DNA from: VXMO01 sp034422835
GTDB lineage: Bacteria > Chloroflexota > Dehalococcoidia > UBA6926
DNA: 64,000 nt
Assembly (NCBI GenBank): GCA_034422835.1
Contig: DAOUJJ010000003.1
Span: 62,001-126,000 of the forward strand
Direction: 5' to 3'
In this document: in pieces, positions 52,649 through 61,135 of the stretch
Numbering within the stretch: position 1 is the stretch's first letter
Layout: each line of letters begins with the position of its first letter
Notes under the pieces: model-generated
Databases searched by the model: none
Seen by the model: the letters and a program-made list of their open reading frames with translations, nothing else
What the model was told of the DNA's origin: nothing
Translations under genes and position numbers: made by a program

Positions 52649-54019
52649 ATGGCAGCCTTTCGCCTCTCTCGCTTCACCCTCCTTGCTGCCACGCTGTTGA
52701 TGCTGGCGGTCTCTTTCTCGAGCGACTCCCGGCCCGCCGCCGCGCAACAGTCTCAGCCACTGCCGCCGGTTACTGCCGTCGCCGCTGACGCTCGCCACGC
52801 CGCAGATGCCGCAGCGACGAGTTCCGCGGCAGCCCAGACTGCTGCCAGCGCCGCCCGTGCTCTCGTGGACTCACACCCAGCCGCTGCGGCTGATGCAAAT
52901 GCTGCAGAGAAGGCAGCCGACCTTTCTGACACGAGCAGCAAACTCTCCAGATTCCACGCAGAAATCGCAGCGGATCACATCACGTTCGGCTCCGACCATC
53001 ACTGCCATCATCGAGTGAACGTGTGTCATTCCCACCTCGACTCAGAGCCCTATGCGCGTTCTGCCGAGGCCGCGAAGAGCGCCGCCAATGCCCACGCGCA
53101 CGCTGCCGCAGCACACGCCGCGCACGCGCGCGCCGCGTTGAAGGCAGGGCAAATCAGCGCCAAGACCGAAGAATGCGTCGCGAAGTCTGCCGAGTCAGTT
53201 GAAGCGTACGCCGACGCCACGGGAGAGGCGGCCGAGGCTGCATGGGATGCGGTCCATCGTGAGGATGACGCACAGGCCAGCGCGTGGTACGCCGATCACG
53301 CGCACGCCTATGCCACCAAGGCCGCAGAGGTGCGTGCCAGAACTGCGGCGCTCATTCTCAAAGACAACGTCGAGGTGTGCGTGAGCGAGGAGCCACCCCC
53401 ACCACTGCCTCCTCCTCCACCCCCGCCCACACGCGATGACCCACCACCTCCAAACCCAGATCCGCCACGAAACAACAACGGCGGCGGCGGTGGCGGCGGC
53501 GGGGGCGGAGGAGGATCACGGGCGAGATCAACGCCGACGCCGGTGCCGAACAATCCTCCCGAGTTCGAGGAGGGAGCCATCGTTACCGTGTCCGTGCGTG
53601 AAAACTCGCCTGCGGGAACCGAGGTGGGCGGCCCCATCACCGCAACGGACCCTGAGGGCGACGATGTGCGCTACGAACTGGGCGGCAGAGACGCGGAGTT
53701 GTTTGATATAGACGAGGACACCGGCCAGATAACGGTCGCTGAGGGAGCAACGCTCGATTACGAAACGGACAAACTCCATGCCGTCACCGTCACCGCAGAG
53801 GACATCGACGGCTCCGGCGAGCAGGCGACGATTTCCGTGAACATCAATATCACCGACGACGAGCGGCTGCCCGGCAAGGCGGACAATTACGACGAGAACG
53901 GGGATGGCGCGTTGGACTTGTCTGAGGTGCTTGCGGCCATCAAAGACTACTTCGATGGGCTACTGATACAGGAAGAGGTGCTCGCGATCATCAACGCCTA
54001 TTTGGACAGCGGCAGCTGA
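52649..54019 (+). CDS. Secreted Ala/His-rich protein with cadherin and EF-hand modules
   Basis: 456 residues from ATG 52649. Signal peptide FRLSRFTLLAATLLMLAVSF is followed by a ~200-residue Ala-rich helical region with many His (DHHCHHRVNVCHSHLD; AANAHAHAAAAHAAHARAA), possibly metal-binding coiled coil. Next are poly-Pro and poly-Gly linkers and the same cadherin-like plus EF-hand end (YDENGDGALDLSEVL) as the sugar dehydrogenase-like protein. The two C-termini are products of a segmental duplication. An in-frame TTG at 52577 inside the G tract would lengthen it; I prefer 52649 because the signal peptide starts there. Confidence 0.7.
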   Translation: MAAFRLSRFTLLAATLLMLAVSFSSDSRPAAAQQSQPLPPVTAVAADARHAADAAATSSAAAQTAASAARALVDSHPAAAADANAAEKAADLSDTSSKLSRFHAEIAADHITFGSDHHCHHRVNVCHSHLDSEPYARSAEAAKSAANAHAHAAAAHAAHARAALKAGQISAKTEECVAKSAESVEAYADATGEAAEAAWDAVHREDDAQASAWYADHAHAYATKAAEVRARTAALILKDNVEVCVSEEPPPPLPPPPPPPTRDDPPPPNPDPPRNNNGGGGGGGGGGGGSRARSTPTPVPNNPPEFEEGAIVTVSVRENSPAGTEVGGPITATDPEGDDVRYELGGRDAELFDIDEDTGQITVAEGATLDYETDKLHAVTVTAEDIDGSGEQATISVNINITDDERLPGKADNYDENGDGALDLSEVLAAIKDYFDGLLIQEEVLAIINAYLDSGS

Positions 54020-54083
54020 CGGATGTGAAAGGGCCGGCATGAACGCGTGGGTGTTTAAAGGAAGGCGCGGTAGACGGCGCTGC
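53468..54083. repeat. Segmental duplication, copy 2
   Basis: Counterpart of 51061-51685. It ends inside the remnant of the TP-stalk gene start, giving the position of the right-hand junction. Confidence 0.85.
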
Positions 54084-54086
54084 TGC
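54039..54086 (+). pseudogene. 5' remnant of a TP-stalk protein gene
   Basis: ATGAACGCGTGGGTGTTTAA copies the start of the gene at 51631 (ATGAACGCGTGGGTATTGAT). About 45 bases later similarity ends at a CTGCTGCTTG shared by both. The remainder of the gene is missing. It marks the boundary of the duplicated segment. Confidence 0.7.
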
Positions 54087-54115
54087 TTGACGATTATCCG
54101 CCCGCAATTCATACT
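54087..54115 (+). promoter_or_regulatory. Promoter of the tRNA-Thr/tuf operon
   Basis: TTGACG (54087-54092) and CATACT (54110-54115) with a 17-base spacer, about 55 bases before the first tRNA-Thr. An imperfect palindrome GCTAGC-AACC-GCTAGC follows at ~54123-54138. Confidence 0.6.
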
Positions 54116-54172
54116 GAATTGGGCTAGCAACCGCTAGCTTATTTTGTTGTGCCGTAACGGAGAAGGGCCCGG

Positions 54173-54248
54173 GCCCGAGTGGCGCAAGGGTAGCGCAGCC
54201 GATTTGTAATCGGCAGGTTAGCGGGTTCGAATCCCCTCTCGGGCTCCA
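54173..54248 (+). tRNA. tRNA-Thr (TGT anticodon)
   Basis: Acceptor GCCCGAG pairs with CTCGGGC; anticodon stem GCCGA/TCGGC encloses TTTGTAA, giving TGT; GGTTCGAATCC marks the T arm. Discriminator T and encoded CCA (54246-54248). First gene of the translation operon. Confidence 0.95.
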
Positions 54249-54323
54249 GCATCATGCTATGCCGCCCGCAGGCGCGACAATGTAGTGAGAGCAGGAAGCG
54301 GAAATACCGGAAAGGAGAGAGAG

Positions 54324-54399
54324 GCCCACATAGCTCAGGCGGTAGAGCACGTTCTTGGTAAGAACGAGGTCACCAGTTCGAATCTGGTTGTGGGCTCCA
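54324..54399 (+). tRNA. tRNA-Thr (GGT anticodon)
   Basis: Acceptor GCCCACA pairs with TGTGGGC; anticodon stem CGTTC/GAACG encloses TTGGTAA, giving GGT; AGTTCGAATCT marks the T arm. Discriminator T and encoded CCA (54397-54399). It ends 22 bases before tuf. With the TGT tRNA it covers all but one Thr codon. Confidence 0.95.
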
Positions 54400-54421
54400 G
54401 CTCGAAGGAGGACGGGAGGGA

Positions 54422-55621
54422 ATGGCGAAGCAGAAGTTCGTGCGGAACAAGCCGCATCTCAACGTCGGGACCATCGGTCACGTTGACCATGGCAAGACCT
54501 CGCTCACCGCAGCGATTACCAAGGTGCTGAATCTCGCCGGCACAAGCGACTTTCGGCCCTTTGATTCCATCGACAATGCCCCTGAAGAGCGGGCTCGCGG
54601 CGTGACGATTAACATCGCCCACGTCGAGTATGAAACGGCTACTCGCCATTACGCGCACGTCGATTGTCCCGGCCACGCCGACTACATCAAGAACATGATC
54701 ACCGGCGCAGCGCAGATGGACGGCGCCATCCTCGTGGTGAGCGCCCCGGACGGCCCCATGCCGCAGACGCGAGAGCATATTCTTCTCGCCCGGCAGGTGG
54801 AGGTTCCCCGCATCGTCGTCTACCTTAATAAGGTTGACATGATGGATGACGAGGAGCTTCTTGAGCTCGTCGAGATGGAAGTGCGAGAGTTGCTTTCTCG
54901 CTATGACTTCCCCGGCGATGACATCCCGTTCATCCGCGGAAGCGCCTTGCAGGCTCTTGAGAGCGATGCAACCGACGCGAGCGCGGCGGAATACGCATCC
55001 ATTCTTCAATTGATGGAGGCCGTTGACTCCTATATCCCGGAGCCGGAGCGCCCGCGTGACCAGTCCTTCCTGATGCCCATCGAGGACGTCTTTGGCATCA
55101 AGGGCCGCGGCACCGTGGTGACAGGCCGTGTTGAGCGCGGCGTCATGAAGGTCGGCGAAGAGGTCGAGATCGTCGGTTTCGGCGAGCAGCGCAAGACCGT
55201 CGTCACCGGAATCGAGATGTTCCACAAGACCGTTGACGAGACAGAGCCCGGCGATGCCGTCGGCCTGTTGCTGCGCGGCATCGAACGCGATGACGTTGAG
55301 CGAGGCCAGGTTGTCTCTCTGCCGAGTTCCATCACGCCGCATACACAGGCGGCGGCGCAGGTGTATGTCCTGACGCGAGATGAGGGCGGGCGTCACACCC
55401 CGTTCTTCGATGGCTACAAGCCGCAGTTCTACATCCGCACCACGGACGTCACCGGCTCCGCGCACCTTCCTGAAGGCACGGAGATGGTGATGCCGGGGGA
55501 TAACGTGGAGATGCGCATCGAGCTCATCACTCCGGTCGCGATGGAAGAGGGACTGCGGTTCGCCATCCGTGAGGGCGGCCGAACCGTTGGCTCCGGCGTG
55601 ATCACCGGCATCATCCAGTAA
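54422..55621 (+). CDS. tuf: Elongation factor Tu
   Basis: 399 residues. GTP-binding motifs GHVDHGKTSL, DCPGHADYIKNM and NKVDMMDD are intact, as are RTTDVTGSAHLPEG and GGRTVGSGVITGI at the end. Domain 2 includes GRGTVVTGRVERG. Some normally rigid positions differ: RGQVVSLPSSITPH for the usual RGQVLAKPGSITPH, and SAPDGPMPQ for SAADGPMPQ. EF-Tu delivers aminoacyl-tRNA to the ribosome. AAGGAGGACGGGAGGGA precedes the ATG. Just downstream of two tRNA-Thr genes, an order common in several phyla. Confidence 0.97.
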   Translation: MAKQKFVRNKPHLNVGTIGHVDHGKTSLTAAITKVLNLAGTSDFRPFDSIDNAPEERARGVTINIAHVEYETATRHYAHVDCPGHADYIKNMITGAAQMDGAILVVSAPDGPMPQTREHILLARQVEVPRIVVYLNKVDMMDDEELLELVEMEVRELLSRYDFPGDDIPFIRGSALQALESDATDASAAEYASILQLMEAVDSYIPEPERPRDQSFLMPIEDVFGIKGRGTVVTGRVERGVMKVGEEVEIVGFGEQRKTVVTGIEMFHKTVDETEPGDAVGLLLRGIERDDVERGQVVSLPSSITPHTQAAAQVYVLTRDEGGRHTPFFDGYKPQFYIRTTDVTGSAHLPEGTEMVMPGDNVEMRIELITPVAMEEGLRFAIREGGRTVGSGVITGIIQ

Positions 55622-55665
55622 GAACGGCGAGCAGGAGAGAGGCGCTCACGGTCAACGAGGCAACC

Positions 55666-55833
55666 ATGGCAAAGAAACAGGGAAACCGCATTGTTATCAC
55701 CATGGCGTGCACGGAATGCCGTGAGCGCAATTACTCCTCAATGAAGAACCGCCGGAATGACACGCAGCGGATGGAACTCAATAAGTTCTGCGCGCGGTGT
55801 CACGGCCGCCGCCTTCATCGAGAAGTCCGGTAA
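55666..55833 (+). CDS. rpmG: Ribosomal protein L33
   Basis: 55 residues, MAKKQGNRIVITMACTECRE..., ending KFCARCHGRRLHREVR. Two CxxC pairs (CTEC, CARC) show the zinc-binding C+ form, so this copy needs zinc. It lies between tuf and secE, its usual place. Confidence 0.93.
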   Translation: MAKKQGNRIVITMACTECRERNYSSMKNRRNDTQRMELNKFCARCHGRRLHREVR

Positions 55834-55854
55834 GCGGATAACTCGCTAAATCCA

Positions 55855-56085
55855 ATGAGCACGCGTACTCAGACGACAAGCCGGCGCCGCCCTAACGGAG
55901 GGGCGATCACACGCCTGCCCCGTGAGGTCATCACCGAGCTGCGGCGGGTGACGTGGCCGTCTCGTGAAGAGGCCGTCCGCCTCACCATCATGGTGCTCGT
56001 CGTCTCCACGGTTGTCGGATTATTCCTCGGCGGTGTGGACTACGTCTTCAATTTCCTGATGACCGAGTTCATCCTGGGCGTCTAG
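55855..56085 (+). CDS. secE: Preprotein translocase subunit SecE
   Basis: 76 residues with one transmembrane helix (LTIMVLVVSTVVGLFLGGVDYVF). The amphipathic pre-helix ITELRRVTWPSREEAV contains the invariant W-P-S/T segment. SecE clamps SecY in the membrane. No tRNA-Trp lies between rpmG and secE, unlike many bacteria. Confidence 0.93.
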   Translation: MSTRTQTTSRRRPNGGAITRLPREVITELRRVTWPSREEAVRLTIMVLVVSTVVGLFLGGVDYVFNFLMTEFILGV

Positions 56086-56108
56086 GCGTTCGTTAAGACA
56101 GGCAGACC

Positions 56109-56669
56109 ATGACTTCCCAGCAGAGCGAGATCGTTGAAGAAAAAGTCCATTGGTACGTGGTTCACACGTACTCGGGACAGGAGGACCGCGTCCAACGCAA
56201 CCTGGAGAACCGCATCGACTCGCTGGACGTCAGGGACCGGGTGTATCGCGTCATTGTGCCCACTGAAGATGAGATCGAAATCCGCTCCGGGCAGAAGCGC
56301 ACCGTAACCCGCAAGGTATTCCCCGGCTACATCCTTGTCGAGATGTTGATGACCGACGACACGTGGCGCGTGGTGCGGGAAACGCCCGGCGTCACCGGTT
56401 TCGTGAGCAGCGGCGACCCGCCGCGGCCGGTCCCGCTTGATGAGAACGAAGTGCGGTCCATCCTGGACCAGATGGAGCAGGAAGCGCCGCGCGTTCGCGT
56501 GGGATACCAGAAGGGACAGAGCGTCCGAATCACGGACGGTCCGTTCCTGGACTTCATCGGCACGGTTGAGGAAGTCAGCCCGGATCGCGGCAAGGTTGTT
56601 GTGATGGTCTCGTTCTTCGGACGTGAAACGCCTGTGGAGTTGGACTTCCTGCAGATTGAGAAACTGTAA
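56109..56669 (+). CDS. nusG: Transcription termination/antitermination factor NusG
   Basis: 186 residues. N-terminal NGN domain with HWYVVHTYSGQEDRVQRNLENRI and VFPGYILVEM, then the KOW domain KGQSVRITDGPFLDFIGTVEEV. NusG couples RNA polymerase to ribosomes and to Rho. Start 23 bases after secE. Confidence 0.96.
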   Translation: MTSQQSEIVEEKVHWYVVHTYSGQEDRVQRNLENRIDSLDVRDRVYRVIVPTEDEIEIRSGQKRTVTRKVFPGYILVEMLMTDDTWRVVRETPGVTGFVSSGDPPRPVPLDENEVRSILDQMEQEAPRVRVGYQKGQSVRITDGPFLDFIGTVEEVSPDRGKVVVMVSFFGRETPVELDFLQIEKL

Positions 56670-56727
56670 CGGCCTCAGCCGTTAGCCACTTGATCCTGAA
56701 TACCACCCAACGGAGCAACAAGAGAGA

Positions 56728-57153
56728 ATGGCACGTAAAGTACGGTCGGTAGTGCGCCTGCAGATCCAGGCGGGAAAGGCGACGCCCGCGCCGCCCGTCG
56801 GCACCGCCCTTGGCCCCCACGGTGTGAACATCATGGGATTCGTCAAGGAGTACAACGCGCGGACGGCGGACCAGACCGGCAATATCATCCCAGTGGACAT
56901 CACGATCTATGAGGACCGATCGTTCACGTTCGTCACCAAGACGCCGCCTGCATCCGATCTCCTGCGCAAGGCCGCCGGTATCGAAAAGGGCAGTTCAGAC
57001 GTGCGGACGGAACGCGTCGCGACGGTTACGCGAGACCAGGTGCGAGAGATCGCGCAGCTAAAGTTGGAAGACCTGAACACGGACAATGTTGAAGCCGCGA
57101 TGCAGATGGTGATGGGCTCCGCCCGCAGCATGGGCATCGACATTAGCGACTAA
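56728..57153 (+). CDS. rplK: Ribosomal protein L11
   Basis: 141 residues. LQIQAGKATPAPPVGTALGPHGVNIMGFVKEYN is the conserved N-terminal domain with the GTPase-associated proline switch; the C-terminal rRNA-binding domain ends VMGSARSMGIDI. It begins 58 bases after nusG. Confidence 0.97.
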   Translation: MARKVRSVVRLQIQAGKATPAPPVGTALGPHGVNIMGFVKEYNARTADQTGNIIPVDITIYEDRSFTFVTKTPPASDLLRKAAGIEKGSSDVRTERVATVTRDQVREIAQLKLEDLNTDNVEAAMQMVMGSARSMGIDISD

Positions 57154-57171
57154 GCCACGGATAATCGACAA

Positions 57172-57888
57172 ATGCCAAAACACAGCAAGCGATACGATCA
57201 GGCCGCCGAGCAGGTCGAACACCTTACGTTCTACGAGCCGGATGCGGCGATAAGCCTCGTCAAGGACTCCGCCACCGCGAAATTCGATGAGACGGTGGAG
57301 CTGCATATACGCCTCAACGTTGATCCCCGGCAGGCGGACCAGCAGGTGCGTGGGGTCGCTCTACTCCCGCATGGGCTTGGCAAGGCTGTCCGTATCCTCG
57401 TGTTCGCACAGGGGGAGGGTGAGCGGCTTGCCAGTGAGGCCGGCGCCGACTATGTGGGCTCCGACGATCTCATTGAGCGAATCGAGGGCGGCTGGACGGA
57501 CTTTGACGTTGCGCTTGCAACGCCGGACATCATGGGACGCATCGGGCGTCTGGGGCGCGTCCTTGGACGCCGGGGGCTCATGCCAAGCCCACGAGGAAAC
57601 ACGGTGGTGCAGCCCCAGGATCTGCCGCGCGCCATTGAGGAGGCCCGCAAGGGACGCGTTGAGTTCCGCCTTGACCGGACCGGCATCATCCACAGCCCAA
57701 TCGGGAAAGCGAGCTTTGAGCCGGAGAATCTGATGGGGAATATGGCCGCTCTTGTGAGCGCCATTACGCAGGCACGCCCGGAAGTGGTTCGCGGTCAGTT
57801 TATCCGCAGCGTTAGCGTTTCCAGTTCCATGGGCCCCGGTGTCCGCATTGATCCTATTGCGGCAAGCGCCCTCCAACCTGTTGACTAA
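57172..57888 (+). CDS. rplA: Ribosomal protein L1
   Basis: 238 residues. Conserved segments include KFDETVELHIRLNVDPRQADQQVRG, FAQGEGERLASEAGADYVG, GRLGRVLGRRGLMPSPRGNTV and GRVEFRLDRTGIIHSPIGK. It binds the L1 stalk of 23S rRNA and, in E. coli, represses the rplK-rplA mRNA. No obvious L1 translational operator was looked for beyond inspection of the short gaps. Confidence 0.97.
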   Translation: MPKHSKRYDQAAEQVEHLTFYEPDAAISLVKDSATAKFDETVELHIRLNVDPRQADQQVRGVALLPHGLGKAVRILVFAQGEGERLASEAGADYVGSDDLIERIEGGWTDFDVALATPDIMGRIGRLGRVLGRRGLMPSPRGNTVVQPQDLPRAIEEARKGRVEFRLDRTGIIHSPIGKASFEPENLMGNMAALVSAITQARPEVVRGQFIRSVSVSSSMGPGVRIDPIAASALQPVD

Positions 57889-57912
57889 CTGATGTAATCG
57901 AAAGACGACGCC

Positions 57913-58443
57913 ATGCCAGCAGCAAAGAAGATAGAACAGGTGCAGGAACTCACCGAGTTCCTTGACGGCGCGTCCCTCATCATCGGCGCGGGCCACTCCG
58001 GACTCTCCGTGCAGGAGATGGAGGGTCTTCGCCGCGCCCTGCGCATCAATGACACGCGCTACCGCATCGTCAAGAACCGCCTCGTCCTGCGAGCTGCTGA
58101 GTCGTTGGGGCAGAGGGACGAGATCGGCAGCCTGCTGGATGGTTCTGTGGGCCTGATCGTAACGCGAGAGGACCCGATGCCTGTCATCCAGGCGCTCACG
58201 ACGTATGTCCGAACGAACCGGATGCAGCTGCGGATCACGAACGCGGTGCTCGAGAACCGGGTTATCGCCCCACCGCAGCTTGAACGATTGGCAACGCTCC
58301 CGTCACGAGAAGTGCTGCTGGCGCAGGTGATGGGCGCGATGAACGGCGTGAGCCAACGGCTGGTCAGTGTATTGCATACTCATTTGAGCAGTATTGTGAA
58401 TGTCCTGGATCAAAGACGCAGACAACTGGAGGAGAGGAGCTAA
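57913..58443 (+). CDS. rplJ: Ribosomal protein L10
   Basis: 176 residues. Core RALRINDTRYRIVKNRLVLRAAE and the C-terminal L7/L12-binding helix (SVLHTHLSSIVNVLDQRRRQLEERS) are recognisable. The gap from rplA is only 24 bases, too short for the long L10 leader RNA seen in many bacteria, so autoregulation through such a leader is unlikely here. Confidence 0.95.
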   Translation: MPAAKKIEQVQELTEFLDGASLIIGAGHSGLSVQEMEGLRRALRINDTRYRIVKNRLVLRAAESLGQRDEIGSLLDGSVGLIVTREDPMPVIQALTTYVRTNRMQLRITNAVLENRVIAPPQLERLATLPSREVLLAQVMGAMNGVSQRLVSVLHTHLSSIVNVLDQRRRQLEERS

Positions 58444-58447
58444 CACG

Positions 58448-58840
58448 ATGGCGACAAAGGATGAGATTGTTGCGGCAATCGAGGGCATGTCCGTCCTTGA
58501 TCTTGCCGAATTGGTCAAGGAGCTTGAGGAGCGGCTTGGTGTGACCGCCGCTGCGCCTGTCGCCGTTGCGGCTGCTCCGGCAGCAGGTGGTGGAGATGCC
58601 GGCGCGGCTCCTGCCGAGGAAGAGAAGTTTGAGTTCACCGTGACGCTCAAGGACATTGGCCCCAACAAGATTGAGGTCATCAAGGCTGTCCGTGAACTGG
58701 TGCCCGGCCTCGGCCTCAAGGAAGCGAAGGAATTGGTGGAGTCCGCGCCTGCGGCAATCAAAGAGAACATCGCAAAGGACGAGACCGACACGATCAAGTC
58801 CAAGCTTGAGGGCGTCGGCGCAGCCGTCGACATCACCTAA
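58448..58840 (+). CDS. rplL: Ribosomal protein L7/L12
   Basis: 130 residues from ATG 58448, four bases after the rplJ stop. N-terminal dimerisation helices (DEIVAAIEGMSVLDLAELVKELEE), Ala-rich hinge, then EEKFEFTVTLKDIGPNKIEVIKAVRELVPGLGLKEAKELVE. It forms the mobile ribosomal stalk. Last gene of this operon before radC. Confidence 0.97.
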   Translation: MATKDEIVAAIEGMSVLDLAELVKELEERLGVTAAAPVAVAAAPAAGGGDAGAAPAEEEKFEFTVTLKDIGPNKIEVIKAVRELVPGLGLKEAKELVESAPAAIKENIAKDETDTIKSKLEGVGAAVDIT

Positions 58841-58930
58841 CGCCGCACGTATCCCTCCTGTACGTAGCCCGAAGATGGTAAAGGCGGGCGAGAGGGAGTT
58901 GTAATTGGCTCAAATGTGCTACACTGAGCC

Positions 58931-59674
58931 ATGGCTACCACAAACGGCCGCTGTGAGCCGCCTGCAACCGGTCCATACAACCTCCTGATCCGTGACGTAC
59001 CGTCCGATGAAAGGCCGCGTGAGCGCCTGAGAGACCGGGGCGCGCAGGCCCTGAGCAATTCCGAGCTTCTTGCGATTCTTCTCCGTGTCGGCAGGCGCAA
59101 TGAGAGCGTCGTCAGCATGTCAACGCGATTGCTGCACGACCTTGGAGGTCTCAAAGGACTCCACCAGGCGACATTTGACGAATTTGCCCGCCAGCCCGGC
59201 ATGGCCGTCGCCAAGACCGCGCAGATCAAGGCTGCCCTGGAACTCGGGCGACGGCTCCAGTTTGAGTCGCCGGAGCAGCGCCCGGTTATCTCCGGGCCTG
59301 AGGATGTCTATAACCTGGTCGGTTCAGACATGGTGCTCCTGGACCATGAAGAGCTGCGCGTTCTCGTGCTGGACACGAAGAACCAGGTGGTTCATACGGA
59401 GAGCCTGTATCGCGGGACGGTCAACTCGGCTCACGTGAGGACCGCGGAAGTGTTCCGGGAAGCGGTGCGGCGAAACCAGCCGAATATCATCGTCGTTCAT
59501 AACCATCCGTCGGGAGACACCACTCCAAGCTCGGAGGATGAACAAACCACGCGCCAGCTTGTTGAGGCGGGCAATGCGCTGGACATCAAGGTGCTCGACC
59601 ACATCATTGTTGCCCACAACGAGGGAACCCGCTATGCCAGCATGAGGGATATGCGGGTGGGATTTGACTCCTAG
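58931..59674 (+). CDS. radC: RadC-family JAMM protein
   Basis: 247 residues. N-terminal helix-hairpin-helix region (RERLRDRGAQALSNSELLAILLRVG) and a JAMM domain with VVHNHPSGDTTPSSED, the HxH-x7-SxxD pattern of RadC. The family was once thought to repair DNA, but its true role is unsettled. A strongly structured gap of 90 bases separates it from rplL. Ends in the convergent direction to the next gene. Confidence 0.93.
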   Translation: MATTNGRCEPPATGPYNLLIRDVPSDERPRERLRDRGAQALSNSELLAILLRVGRRNESVVSMSTRLLHDLGGLKGLHQATFDEFARQPGMAVAKTAQIKAALELGRRLQFESPEQRPVISGPEDVYNLVGSDMVLLDHEELRVLVLDTKNQVVHTESLYRGTVNSAHVRTAEVFREAVRRNQPNIIVVHNHPSGDTTPSSEDEQTTRQLVEAGNALDIKVLDHIIVAHNEGTRYASMRDMRVGFDS

Positions 59675-59719
59675 CCGAGCAGGCCTTACCCCATGCAAGG
59701 ATGGGGCGCCGTTGAGGGG

Positions 59720-60991
59720 CTAGCGGGAAATCATATTGCGAATAGTTGCCAGTATCCGCCCCGGCGTTCCCAACGTCGTCTCGTTGCCGTTAACAGGGAC
59801 GCGTTCTTCCCCGGTCTCGGTGGGTGTGCCTGACGGTTCGATTGCTTCTTCATCGGGGGCGGTTTGTTCGTCGGTTGTCGTCTCTTCCTCCTCCGCTGAA
59901 GGCTCGGCTGATTCGCCGCCGTGGTTTTGCCTCAACTCTCCCCACGCGAAGACCAGGGAGTAGATGAAGCCCGCCACGGGGACGCCAAGCATGGCTCCCC
60001 ACGGGCCCGCGAATCGCGTGCCAATGACCACCGCCAATAGCACGAGGAGGCCGGGCATGCGCACAGCCCTGCCATACACTCGGGGAAGAATGAAATTGTT
60101 CATGAAGAGGCTCCATGAAACCAGGGCTACGGCCACCATGATTGCCGTCGTAACCGAACCCGTCAGCAATGCAATGATGATCGGTATCCCGATGGCGGCG
60201 ATTTCGCCGATGATTGGAACCAACTGAACGAGGCCCGCCGTGATTCCAATCGGCAGCGCAAAAGGCAGCCCTGCAACCAACATGATCGTCGTGATGGCCA
60301 CGGAGTAAAGCGCAACAACGATGGAAATCCCCTTCAGGTACGAAAAGAACGTTCTGTCCAGATGGGTCAGAACCACGGTGGCGCGTTCGTGGTACTCCAC
60401 CGGCAAGAGCCTGTAGAACAGCTCTCGGAGGTGCTCCCGCTCAATGGTCATGTAAAACGACAACGAGATGCAGAAAATGGTCTGAATGGCGATGTTGGTT
60501 GCGCTGCCCACGATTCCCAGCGCGTTGTCCTGCACCCATGCGCTTGCCGTGGAGCTAAACGCAAGGAGTGGGTCAGTGTCGGCTGTTATGTCCCCGCCCC
60601 CTGCTGCCCGCAGCGAATCAAAAAACTCATTGATTGACGACAGGAAACCCGAAAGCCTCACGGCAAAATCCGGCAGGTCTTCGGAGAGAGTGACGGTCTG
60701 GGATATGGTAATCGGAACCAGGAGTCCGATCAGCGCGGCAACCGGGAGCAATATGATGAGGTACGCAAGCGGGACCGCCGCCCATTTCGGGTTCGGAACG
60801 TAGACCTCAACAAAGTTCGCAATACGACGCACCGCGGCGGACAGTATCCATGCGAGGAATATGAGAATCAGGACATCAAAGAGGACGCTGAATAGGTCGG
60901 ATATGCCCTGAATGAGGTAAACGCCGGCCGCCAGTGTGATAATGGCAATGGCCAGCCGCAGACCAACCGATCCCAAGAGGCTGTTGCCCAA
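59720..60991 (-). CDS. PerM/AI-2E-family membrane protein
   Basis: 423 residues with about eight hydrophobic segments; VEVYVPNPKWAAVPLAYLIIL, SYLKGISIVVALYSVAITTIMLVAGLPFALPIGI and VYGRAVRMPGLLVLLAVVIGTRFAGPWGAML are characteristic of the UPF0118/AI-2E transporter family. A 60-residue Glu/Thr-rich cytosolic tail follows (SAEPSAEEEETTTDEQ). Family members include putative autoinducer exporters and Na+/H+ antiporters; the substrate is uncertain. Divergent from plsY. Confidence 0.83.
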   Translation of the reverse strand: MGNSLLGSVGLRLAIAIITLAAGVYLIQGISDLFSVLFDVLILIFLAWILSAAVRRIANFVEVYVPNPKWAAVPLAYLIILLPVAALIGLLVPITISQTVTLSEDLPDFAVRLSGFLSSINEFFDSLRAAGGGDITADTDPLLAFSSTASAWVQDNALGIVGSATNIAIQTIFCISLSFYMTIEREHLRELFYRLLPVEYHERATVVLTHLDRTFFSYLKGISIVVALYSVAITTIMLVAGLPFALPIGITAGLVQLVPIIGEIAAIGIPIIIALLTGSVTTAIMVAVALVSWSLFMNNFILPRVYGRAVRMPGLLVLLAVVIGTRFAGPWGAMLGVPVAGFIYSLVFAWGELRQNHGGESAEPSAEEEETTTDEQTAPDEEAIEPSGTPTETGEERVPVNGNETTLGTPGRILATIRNMISR

Positions 60992-61135
60992 TACTTCGCC
61001 CCGATTCTCGAATGATTGTAGCCTGTAGCGAGTTTACTCCATTCGTCCATCGGACTCGTGCGCTACTCTTAAGAACGGTCTGTTTCAAATGAACGCAACA
61101 CGTTCAACTAATATTCTTTGGAGGAATAGACAGCG

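Noticed and set aside
52549..52788. 79-codon frame starting at the ATG inside the second G-tract element
   Set aside because: Peptide after the tract is low-complexity Arg/Ala and out of frame with the signal peptide; kept only as part of the phase-variation idea.
59689..59706. CCCCAT/ATGGGG hairpin between radC and the PerM-type gene as a terminator
   Set aside because: Six base pairs only and no U-tract on either strand.
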